A stretch of DNA of 6,567 bases from the NCBI GenBank assembly GCA_937969105.1, contig CALBUZ010000164.1, positions 1-6,567 of the forward strand, in the 5' to 3' direction. This DNA comes from an uncultured Collinsella sp. Lineage in GTDB: Bacteria; Actinomycetota; Coriobacteriia; Coriobacteriales; Coriobacteriaceae. Position numbers and translations under genes: made by a program. Positions 1-5,348 of this stretch are shown here, piece by piece (the first letter of the stretch is position 1; each line of letters begins with the position of its first letter). The notes under the pieces are model-generated. The model ran no database searches, had not been told where the DNA came from, and saw nothing but the letters and a program-made list of their open reading frames with translations.

Positions 1-2
1 CA

Positions 3-152
3 AGCCAAGGTGCAGCAGTGATACGCTACGGCAAGTATGAAGTGACCTACGCCCATCTTGCCAACGTGTTCGTGAACTTCGGCAAAGCTGCGCAAACCGC
101 CGCGCGACTTCTCGTACACGCAGAACCGAGAGCTCAGCTGGCTACGCTTTGA
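3..152 (+). CDS. Fragment resembling an M23 (LytM-type) peptidase, cut off at both ends
   Basis: Frame 3 is open from the window edge to a TGA at 150-152. Its first ~26 codons (3-81) include VIRYGKYEVTYAHL, followed by NVFVNFG. This resembles the M23 endopeptidase core, where a Tyr-x-His-Leu strand supplies one active-site His and is followed by a 'V..G..V..G' stretch. After about position 81 the resemblance stops: the frame reads through the N-terminus of ppk1 out of phase, giving an unconvincing peptide (residues AAQTAARLL onward). A hand count gives about 52% GC for 1-80, lower than the ppk1 DNA that follows. The second HxH motif and the rest of the fold are absent. It could be the end of a gene broken by recombination, or an assembly join. 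The family call rests on one short motif. Confidence 0.35.
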   Translation, partial: SQGAAVIRYGKYEVTYAHLANVFVNFGKAAQTAARLLVHAEPRAQLATL

Positions 153-2544
153 CAACCGTGTGCTCGACGAGGCTTTTGATGAGTCCGTGCCGCTGTTCGA
201 GCGCCTTAAGTTCGTCTCGATCTTCGAGTCAAACCTCGATGAGTTCCTCATGGTGCGCGTGGGTGGCCTGTCCGACCTTGCCGAGCTCAAAAAGCAACCT
301 GTCGACAACAAGAGCAATATGACCGCCTCGGAGCAGGTCGATGCTGTCATGGCGGAGCTGCCCGGGCTCCTTACCCGTTGGGAGTCCATCTTTAAGAGCA
401 TCGAGGGCAAGCTCGACACCCTGGGCGTTCACCGCGCCCGCATCGATTCGCTTACGCCCGAGGAGCGCACCTTTGTAACCCGCTACTTCCAGGCCTACGT
501 GTCGCCGGTCATCTCACCGCTGGTGATCGACCCGCGCCACCCCTTCCCCAACCTGCGCAACGGCGCACTTTACCTGGCCTGCGGCCTGGACGGCGTCACC
601 GACGAGGAAAGCTTGCTGGGCCTGATCGAGATTCCCGCCTCGATGAACCGCGTGGTCGAGATCCCCTCGCCCACCGGCACCTACTCCTACATTCTGCTCG
701 AGGACGTCATCCTCGCCTGCCTGGACAGCTGCTTTGGCTCCTATAAGCCGCTCGACCGCGCGCTCATCCGCGTCACCCGCAATGCCGATATCGATCCGGA
801 CGGCGAGGGCGTCGAGGAGGAAGAGGACTACCGCCAGCATATGAAGCGCATCCTCAAGAAGCGCTTGCGCCTGCAGCCGGTAGTGCTCGCCGTCTCGGGC
901 TCACTCGAGAAGCAGACGCTCAAGACTATCCGCAAGGCGCTCGAGCTCTCGCGTCGCTCGGTCTTTACCTGCGACATCCCGCTCAACCTGGGCTATGTCT
1001 TTGGCATTGAGGGCAAGATTCCCGAGCACCTGCGCAACGAGCTGCTCTTTACGCCGTTTAAGCCGCAGCCCAACCCCACCATCGATATGACCCGCTCCAT
1101 CCGCGAGCAGGTACTTCAGCACGACAAGCTGCTCTTTTATCCCTATGAGGCCATGAACCCCTTCCTGGATCTGGTACACGAGGCCGCCTACGACCCCGAG
1201 TGCATCTCACTGCGCATCACGCTCTACCGCGTGGCTAAGCAGAGCCGCCTGTGCGAGTCGCTGATCGATGCCGCCGAGAACGGCAAAGAGGTCACGGTGC
1301 TCATGGAGCTCCGCGCCCGCTTCGACGAGCAGAACAACATCGAGTGGGCCGAGCGTCTGGAAGAGGCAGGCTGCACCGTCATCTACGGCTCCGAAGGCTT
1401 TAAGTGCCACTCCAAGATCTGCCAGCTCACCTATCGCGAGGGCATGGCGCTTACACGCCTGACGCTGTTGGGCACCGGCAACTTTAACGAGAAGACGGCC
1501 AAGCTCTACAGCGACTTTATGCTCATGACCGCCCATCCCGGCATCGGCGAGGACGCCAACTTGTTCTTCCGCAATCTGTCGCTGGGCAACCTGCGCGGCG
1601 ATTACCGCTTCCTGGGCGTGGCGCCGGTCGGCCTGAAGCCGCTCATCATGCGCGGCCTGGATCGCGAAATCCAGCGCGCCCTCGCTGGCGAACCCGCCCG
1701 TGTGTTCTTTAAGCTCAACTCGCTCACCGACCGCGAAGTCATCGACAAGATCGCCGAGGCATCGTGCGCAGGAGTCCGCGTAGACATGATCATCCGCGGC
1801 ATCTCGTGCCTCAAGCCCGGTGTTCCGGGCAAGACCGAGAACGTGCACGTACGCTCCATCGTCGGACGCTTTTTGGAGCATGCGCGCGTCTACGCCTTTG
1901 GCGTGGACTCGGACATGATCTATCTGAGCTCGGCCGACATGATGACGCGCAACACCGAGCACCGCGTGGAGATCGCCTTCCCCGTGCTCGACCCCACCTG
2001 CCGCGCACTGGTACACGAGTACATGGGCATGCAGCTGCGCGACAACGTGAAGGCCCGCAGCCTCACGAGCGACGGCACCTGGGTTCCCGTGGAGCGCCAC
2101 GAGGGCGAGAGGCCCTTCAACTCACAGGAAGCTCTGCTGGAGCGTGCCTATCGCAACGCCGAGGCGGCCGCGCAGCAGCGCGCACAGGAGAAGGAACGCG
2201 TGGCCGAAGAAGCTATTCAGGCCGAGGTTGAACATAGGGCAGTTGCCAAACCGGAAGCGATTGCCGCTCCCCCGGTGAATGAGCCCGAGGCTGCCGCAGA
2301 GCCCGCCGTGGAGAAAGCGCCCGAGGTTCAGAAGGTCCAGGTGACCGTCATTGATCCCGAGCCTGCACCTGCACCTCAGCCCGAGCCGCAGGTCACCAAG
2401 CCCGCACCCGAGACGAGCGCCCGTCGCGATAAGCCCGCCGGCAAGACCAAGGCCATCGAGCGCCATCGCCCCGGCCGCGTGCGCATGGGCCTGGGCCTGA
2501 TTGGCCTGGGTCTTAAGACGCTCATTACCGGCAAGACGAAATAG
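82..2544 (+). CDS. ppk1: Polyphosphate kinase 1 (PPK1), apparently without its own start codon
   Basis: PPK1 reversibly transfers the ATP gamma-phosphate onto inorganic polyphosphate, usually at the inner membrane face. Homology starts at least at codon 106 (RDFSYTQNRELSWLRFDNR) and probably near 82, but an in-frame TGA lies at 73-75 and no ATG, GTG or TTG occurs before GTG160. A protein from GTG160 (794 aa) would lack the conserved ELSWL segment. Counting from GTG160, visible PPK1 signatures are SNLDEFLMVRV (24-34), DPRHPFPNLRNG (~123), YPYEAMNP (~328), ITLYRVAKQSR (~352), ELRARFDEQNNIEWA (~384), KCHSKI with the phospho-accepting His at 417 (E. coli His435), and GTGNFNEKTAKLYSDF (438 on). 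The partner His (E. coli His454) is Leu436. A low-complexity tail of about 130 residues follows residue ~665, making the protein longer than E. coli PPK (688 aa). Family call is very secure; the start is not. Confidence 0.95.
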   Translation, partial: AKLRKPPRDFSYTQNRELSWLRFDNRVLDEAFDESVPLFERLKFVSIFESNLDEFLMVRVGGLSDLAELKKQPVDNKSNMTASEQVDAVMAELPGLLTRWESIFKSIEGKLDTLGVHRARIDSLTPEERTFVTRYFQAYVSPVISPLVIDPRHPFPNLRNGALYLACGLDGVTDEESLLGLIEIPASMNRVVEIPSPTGTYSYILLEDVILACLDSCFGSYKPLDRALIRVTRNADIDPDGEGVEEEEDYRQHMKRILKKRLRLQPVVLAVSGSLEKQTLKTIRKALELSRRSVFTCDIPLNLGYVFGIEGKIPEHLRNELLFTPFKPQPNPTIDMTRSIREQVLQHDKLLFYPYEAMNPFLDLVHEAAYDPECISLRITLYRVAKQSRLCESLIDAAENGKEVTVLMELRARFDEQNNIEWAERLEEAGCTVIYGSEGFKCHSKICQLTYREGMALTRLTLLGTGNFNEKTAKLYSDFMLMTAHPGIGEDANLFFRNLSLGNLRGDYRFLGVAPVGLKPLIMRGLDREIQRALAGEPARVFFKLNSLTDREVIDKIAEASCAGVRVDMIIRGISCLKPGVPGKTENVHVRSIVGRFLEHARVYAFGVDSDMIYLSSADMMTRNTEHRVEIAFPVLDPTCRALVHEYMGMQLRDNVKARSLTSDGTWVPVERHEGERPFNSQEALLERAYRNAEAAAQQRAQEKERVAEEAIQAEVEHRAVAKPEAIAAPPVNEPEAAAEPAVEKAPEVQKVQVTVIDPEPAPAPQPEPQVTKPAPETSARRDKPAGKTKAIERHRPGRVRMGLGLIGLGLKTLITGKTK

Positions 2545-2547
2545 TCG

Positions 2548-2571
2548 TTTGTAGAAGCAGTTTGTAGAAGC
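2548..2571 (+). repeat. 11-bp tandem direct repeat after ppk1
   Basis: The sequence TTTGTAGAAGC occurs at 2548-2558 and again at 2561-2571, separated by AG. It sits between the ppk1 stop and the terminator, and the second copy runs into the 5' arm of the terminator stem. It is probably a small local duplication of no known function. Confidence 0.7.
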
Positions 2572-2612
2572 GCCCCGCATTTGAGGAAAGCCTCGGATGC
2601 GGGGCGCTTTTC
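2568..2612 (+). terminator. Intrinsic terminator of ppk1
   Basis: A perfect 13-bp GC-rich stem (2568-2580 with 2597-2609) is followed by a short T-run (2608-2611). Inside it, GAGG (2583-2586) pairs with CCTC (2591-2594) around an AAAG loop. Two possible G-U pairs join the inner and outer stems into one long hairpin. It lies 24 bases after the ppk1 stop and separates ppk1 from the methyltransferase gene. Confidence 0.9.
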
Positions 2613-2614
2613 CC

Positions 2615-2623
2615 TGCTACCAT
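2615..2623 (+). promoter_or_regulatory. Possible extended -10 promoter element for the methyltransferase gene
   Basis: TGCTACCAT fits an extended -10 pattern (TGnTAnnnT) directly after the ppk1 terminator. Transcription would start near 2630 and give a leader of roughly 28 bases before the ATG at 2658. No clear -35 box is visible because that region is the terminator stem. It overlaps the alternative ATG at 2622, which argues against that start codon if the promoter is real. Confidence 0.35.
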
Positions 2624-2657
2624 GGTGCGAGCAACAACGCGAATGACAGGCAGGGAT

Positions 2658-3971
2658 ATGAAGCTCACTATAGAATCGATGACCTACGGCGCCGACGGTC
2701 TGGCGCACGCCGACAACGGTAAAGCCGTCTTTGTGCAGGGCGCCGTGGCAGGCGACACCGTCGAGGCCGAGGTCGTACAGGACGGCAAGTCGTTCATGCG
2801 CGCCCGCACCACCGAGATTCTGGAGCCAAGCCCCGATCGCATTCAGCCTCCCTGCCCCTTCGTGGGCATCTGCGGCGGCTGCTCGTGGGGCAATCTCTCA
2901 CGCACGGCACAGCTCGCCGCCAAGGAGCAAAACCTGCGCTCCACGCTCGAGCGCATCGGCAAGTTCGCTCCTGAGCAGGTCGATGAGTTGGTACAGCCCA
3001 TCCGCCACACCAAGGACGACTGGGGCTACCGCAATAAAATCGAGCTGGAGCCGACCGTCGTCAACGGTCGCGTGCGCCTTGGCATGCACGGTGTCGACCC
3101 CAGCAAAATCGTGGCCGTCGATGCGTGCCCGCTGTTCGATAAGCGTTTTCCCAAGGCGCTCAAATCGGTCGTCGGCGCGCTCAACTATCTGAGCGGTAGC
3201 CACGACCTGGGCCTCGAGCGCGTGGGCATTCGCGCATCGCGCCGCACCAAGGCACTCGAGGTCGCACTCTGGACGCCCACAGGCTCTTTTCCGCGCTCGC
3301 AGGTCTCCCGCGTGCTGGCGGACGCCGCTCATCCCACGAGCATCGTGCGCGTGATGAGCAAGGGCGAAAAGAAAGCTCGCCGCGTCTCCAAAGTCGAGAT
3401 GCTCGCCGGCGAGGGCTCGTGGACCGAGAATATCGCCGAAGGCCAGATGCGCTTATCTGCCCCCTCGTTTTTCCAGGTCAATACCAAGGGCGCCGAGATT
3501 TTGATTGAGCTCGTTATGGACGCCCTCGACCCGCAGGAAGACGAACTGGCCGTGGACCTGTACTGCGGTGCCGGCACCTTTACCCTGCCGCTCGCCCGCC
3601 GCTGCGATTTTGTCGCCGCCGTCGAGGCCTACGGCCCGGCCGTGCGCGACCTACGCCGTAACCTGGAGATCAACAGGCTCGATAACGTCGACGTCATCGG
3701 CGGCGATGCCGTGCGCGAGTTCCCCGATCAGGACGCCGACGTCTTGGTGGTCGACCCGCCGCGTGCGGGCCTCGCCCCTGAGGCGATCGACCTCATCGCG
3801 AGCACGAGTGCGCGCGATGTCGCCTATGTGAGCTGTGATCCGGCAACTCTGGCCCGCGACCTCAAGCGCTTTGTCGAGGAGGGCACCTTCTCCCCCGTCA
3901 AGATCACGCCGGTCGACCTATTCCCGCAAACCTTCCACTGCGAAACCGTCGTCCACCTCAAGCGCAACTAG
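2658..3971 (+). CDS. rlmD: RlmD/RumA-type Fe-S 23S rRNA (uracil-C5)-methyltransferase
   Basis: This enzyme makes 5-methyluridine in 23S rRNA using S-adenosylmethionine (U1939 in E. coli for RlmD; some Gram-positive RlmCD enzymes also modify U747). Features in order (437 aa): an N-terminal TRAM-like RNA-binding domain (1-~55); a [4Fe-4S] ligand set Cys66, Cys72, Cys75 in C-x5-C-G-G-C with Cys157; the SAM-binding loop DLYCGAGTF (300-308); VDPPRAG (365-371); the nucleophile Cys393 in SCDP; and a C-terminal FHCETVV with likely general base Glu429. The Fe-S cysteines argue against tRNA-specific TrmA, which lacks them. ATG2658 is preferred because AGGCAGGGA (2648-2656) precedes it. ATG2622 (449 aa) and ATG2643 lack a ribosome-binding site and would add a poorly conserved leader. 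Family is secure; the exact target uridine is inference. Confidence 0.9.
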   Translation: MKLTIESMTYGADGLAHADNGKAVFVQGAVAGDTVEAEVVQDGKSFMRARTTEILEPSPDRIQPPCPFVGICGGCSWGNLSRTAQLAAKEQNLRSTLERIGKFAPEQVDELVQPIRHTKDDWGYRNKIELEPTVVNGRVRLGMHGVDPSKIVAVDACPLFDKRFPKALKSVVGALNYLSGSHDLGLERVGIRASRRTKALEVALWTPTGSFPRSQVSRVLADAAHPTSIVRVMSKGEKKARRVSKVEMLAGEGSWTENIAEGQMRLSAPSFFQVNTKGAEILIELVMDALDPQEDELAVDLYCGAGTFTLPLARRCDFVAAVEAYGPAVRDLRRNLEINRLDNVDVIGGDAVREFPDQDADVLVVDPPRAGLAPEAIDLIASTSARDVAYVSCDPATLARDLKRFVEEGTFSPVKITPVDLFPQTFHCETVVHLKRN

Positions 3972-3983
3972 CTGATGATTTTT

Positions 3984-4041
3984 GGGACGGGGATTAGATA
4001 ATCAATTAGTACCGAATGATTATCTAATCCCGTCCCTTTTT
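3984..4041 (+). terminator. Long AT-rich imperfect palindrome with T-run, likely terminator of the methyltransferase gene
   Basis: Arms 3984-4004 and 4017-4036 pair over 20 bp with one bulged G (four G at 3989-3992 against three C at 4029-4031). The loop is 12 bases (4005-4016) and five T follow (4037-4041). The stem has a GC-rich base (GGGACGGG) and an AT-rich upper part (ATTAGATAATCA), so it is much longer than an ordinary terminator. Another TTTTT (3979-3983) precedes the 5' arm. It begins 12 bases after the upstream stop codon. The shape allows termination on the + strand; it may also be a dispersed repeat unit. Confidence 0.75.
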
Positions 4042-4060
4042 AAACATTGGAAAATCGAGC

Positions 4061-4089
4061 GTGGCAAGCGTATGTCTTCGGGGTATAAG
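4061..4089 (+). promoter_or_regulatory. Candidate sigma70-type promoter for the DJ-1/maf operon
   Basis: GTGGCA (4061-4066, 4 of 6 matches to TTGACA) and TATAAG (4084-4089, 5 of 6 matches to TATAAT) are 17 bases apart. This places transcription start near 4096 and leaves a ~30-base leader to the ATG at 4127. It lies just downstream of the preceding terminator. An alternative weaker pair is TTGGAA (4047-4052) with TATGTC (4071-4076). Confidence 0.4.
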
Positions 4090-4115
4090 ACGGCTAATTG
4101 TATGCCGCCCTATGA

Positions 4116-4120
4116 AAGGA
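4116..4120 (+). promoter_or_regulatory. Ribosome-binding site that fixes the DJ-1 family start
   Basis: AAGGA stands 6 bases before ATG4127, an ideal spacing. It decides for ATG4127 against the in-frame upstream candidates GTG4061 and ATG4112, whose added residues do not resemble the family N-terminus. Confidence 0.8.
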
Positions 4121-4126
4121 ACCCTT

Positions 4127-4669
4127 ATGCCCAGCGTTGCCGTTCTTGCCGCCGATGGCTTTGAAACGATTGAATGCCTGACCATGGTCGATGTCATGCG
4201 TCGCGGCGGCGTGCGCGCCACGCTCGTCTCGATCATGCCCACGCGCGAGGTCGTAAGCTCGCTGCAGATTCCCGTAACCTGCGACGCACTCTTTGACGAG
4301 ATTAACTTTGACGAGTATGACTGTGTCGTGCTGCCCGGCGGTCTGCCCGGCGCTACCAACCTGCGCGCCGACCAGCGCGTCTGCGACGTAGTCTGCGAGT
4401 TCGCCGCGACCAAGCATGTTGCCGCCATCTGCGCCGCCCCGTTTATCCTGGGCGAGCTTGACCTGCTTGAGGGACGCCACGCCACGTGCTTCCCGGGCTT
4501 TGAGAAGAGCTTCCCCGAGGGCGCCTATACCGGCGACAAGGTCACACACGACGGCAACATCATCACTGCCAGCGGCATGGCCCAGTCGCTCCCCTTTGCG
4601 CTTGAGCTGCTGCGTACGCTCGCCGGCGACAAGGCTGTCGAGAAGGTTGCCGAGGGCATTCAGCTATGA
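4127..4669 (+). CDS. DJ-1/PfpI (YajL/ThiJ-like) family protein
   Basis: The 180-aa product has the length and order of a single-domain DJ-1 family protein. The N-terminal strand SVAVLAADGFETIE carries Glu16, matching the conserved Glu18 of human DJ-1. VLPGGLPGATNL (68-79) matches the family loop. The nucleophile elbow AAICAAP places the reactive Cys at 102, equivalent to Cys106 of DJ-1. HDGNIITASG (141-150) matches the C-terminal strand. No signal peptide or membrane segment is seen, so it is cytoplasmic. Members are proposed to act as chaperones, glyoxalases or protein/nucleotide deglycases; the actual activity is debated and cannot be read from sequence. The stop overlaps the maf start (ATGA), implying co-transcription and translational coupling. 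Substrate is unknown. Confidence 0.88.
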   Translation: MPSVAVLAADGFETIECLTMVDVMRRGGVRATLVSIMPTREVVSSLQIPVTCDALFDEINFDEYDCVVLPGGLPGATNLRADQRVCDVVCEFAATKHVAAICAAPFILGELDLLEGRHATCFPGFEKSFPEGAYTGDKVTHDGNIITASGMAQSLPFALELLRTLAGDKAVEKVAEGIQL

Positions 4670-5247
4670 TTTTGGCTTCGCAATCACCGCGCCGCATCGA
4701 GTTGATGCGCGAAGCGGGCTACGACATCCGCGTCATTCCCGCTGACATCGACGAGACTCCTTTTGATGACGAGACCCCGCTTACGCTTGTCGAGCGCTTA
4801 GCACGCGCTAAGGCCGCCGCCGTTGCCGCCGAGCACGCCGAGCCCAATGAGCTGACTATCGCGGCCGACACCATCGTCACCTTCGATGGCAAGCTTTTGG
4901 GCAAGCCGGCAAACGAGGACGAAGCCCGCACCATGCTCCACGAGCTCTCGGGGCGCACGCACCAGGTCGCAACCGGCGTCTGCATCGTTAGGGCCGGAGA
5001 CGTCACGGCCCCGCACGCCGCCGAGAGCCTGTCGTTTGTCGATGTGACCGATGTGACGTTCTATGAGCTCACCGACGAGCAGATTGAGCGCTACGTCGCC
5101 TCAGGCGAGCCCATGGACAAAGCCGGCGCCTACGGCATCCAGGGCGTCGGCGGGCGCATGCTCGTGCATGATATTTCGGGTGACTTCTACAACGTGGTGG
5201 GCCTGCCCATCGCTCGCGTCGCACGCGCGATTCAAAAACTATCGTAA
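4666..5247 (+). CDS. maf: Maf family nucleoside triphosphate pyrophosphatase (dTTP/UTP type)
   Basis: Maf proteins hydrolyse non-canonical or excess nucleoside triphosphates to monophosphate and pyrophosphate, and some affect septum formation. The 193-aa product is full length and starts with LASQSPRR, the family's phosphate-binding motif. AADTIV (66-71) carries the catalytic Asp68. GEPMDKAGAYGIQG (147-160) and GDFYNVVGLP (172-181) match the C-terminal active-site loops. The GAYGIQG form fits the YhdE-type dTTP/UTP subgroup better than the YceF (m7GTP) subgroup, an inference from motif memory. Its ATG overlaps the stop of the DJ-1 family gene by 4 bases, with GAGGG (4652-4656) 9 bases upstream as a possible ribosome-binding site, so it is probably translated by coupling. 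Cytoplasmic. Confidence 0.93.
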   Translation: MILASQSPRRIELMREAGYDIRVIPADIDETPFDDETPLTLVERLARAKAAAVAAEHAEPNELTIAADTIVTFDGKLLGKPANEDEARTMLHELSGRTHQVATGVCIVRAGDVTAPHAAESLSFVDVTDVTFYELTDEQIERYVASGEPMDKAGAYGIQGVGGRMLVHDISGDFYNVVGLPIARVARAIQKLS

Positions 5248-5255
5248 TTGCATCT

Positions 5256-5278
5256 GGCGCTGGGTATCCCCCAGCGCC
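5256..5278 (+). terminator. GC-rich hairpin after maf, possible weak terminator
   Basis: A perfect 9-bp stem (GGCGCTGGG, 5256-5264, with 5270-5278) encloses the loop TATCC, starting 8 bases after the maf stop. No T-run follows; the next bases are TACAATTT. It may be a weak or factor-assisted terminator, or a 3'-end stabilising hairpin. If it does not terminate, the peptidase gene is also part of the DJ-1/maf transcript. Confidence 0.45.
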
Positions 5279-5284
5279 TACAAT
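5279..5284 (+). promoter_or_regulatory. Possible -10 box for the P1 peptidase gene
   Basis: TACAAT matches TATAAT at 5 of 6 positions and directly follows the hairpin. No convincing -35 is present at the right distance, since that region is the 5' arm of the hairpin. If used, transcription would begin near 5291 and give a leader of just under 60 bases. Confidence 0.3.
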
Positions 5285-5308
5285 TTCGGCGTACCGTACG
5301 GATCCCGA

Positions 5309-5325
5309 CCGGGCATAAGGCCCGG
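5309..5325 (+). promoter_or_regulatory. Leader hairpin upstream of the P1 peptidase gene
   Basis: CCGGGC (5309-5314) pairs with GCCCGG (5320-5325) around ATAAG, 12 bases before the ribosome-binding site. It could affect translation or message stability. It does not sequester the AGGAG directly, and I recognise no riboswitch consensus. Confidence 0.3.
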
Positions 5326-5337
5326 CGGAAAACCGAT

Positions 5338-5342
5338 AGGAG
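5338..5342 (+). promoter_or_regulatory. Ribosome-binding site of the P1 peptidase gene
   Basis: AGGAG lies 6 bases before ATG5349, a strong match and ideal spacing. It fixes the start of the gene. Confidence 0.85.
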
Positions 5343-5348
5343 TAAAAC

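Noticed and set aside
88..90. CTG as the ppk1 start codon
   Set aside because: It is in frame and after the stop at 73-75, but CTG starts are rare and no Shine-Dalgarno sequence precedes it. The adjoining sequence looks like a junction rather than a leader.
1207..2100. Long open frame on the minus strand inside ppk1 (297 codons)
   Set aside because: It lies wholly antisense to a strongly conserved gene, is rich in Ala/His/Val as expected from GC-biased codon shadows, and shows no domain motif.
3982..4164. Small + strand open frame (60 codons) across the region between the methyltransferase and DJ-1 genes
   Set aside because: It runs through both arms of the terminator palindrome and overlaps the DJ-1 start; composition is not protein-like.
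5285..5348. Known riboswitch upstream of the P1 peptidase
   Set aside because: The leader is short and I recognise no conserved riboswitch core; only a simple 6-bp hairpin is seen.
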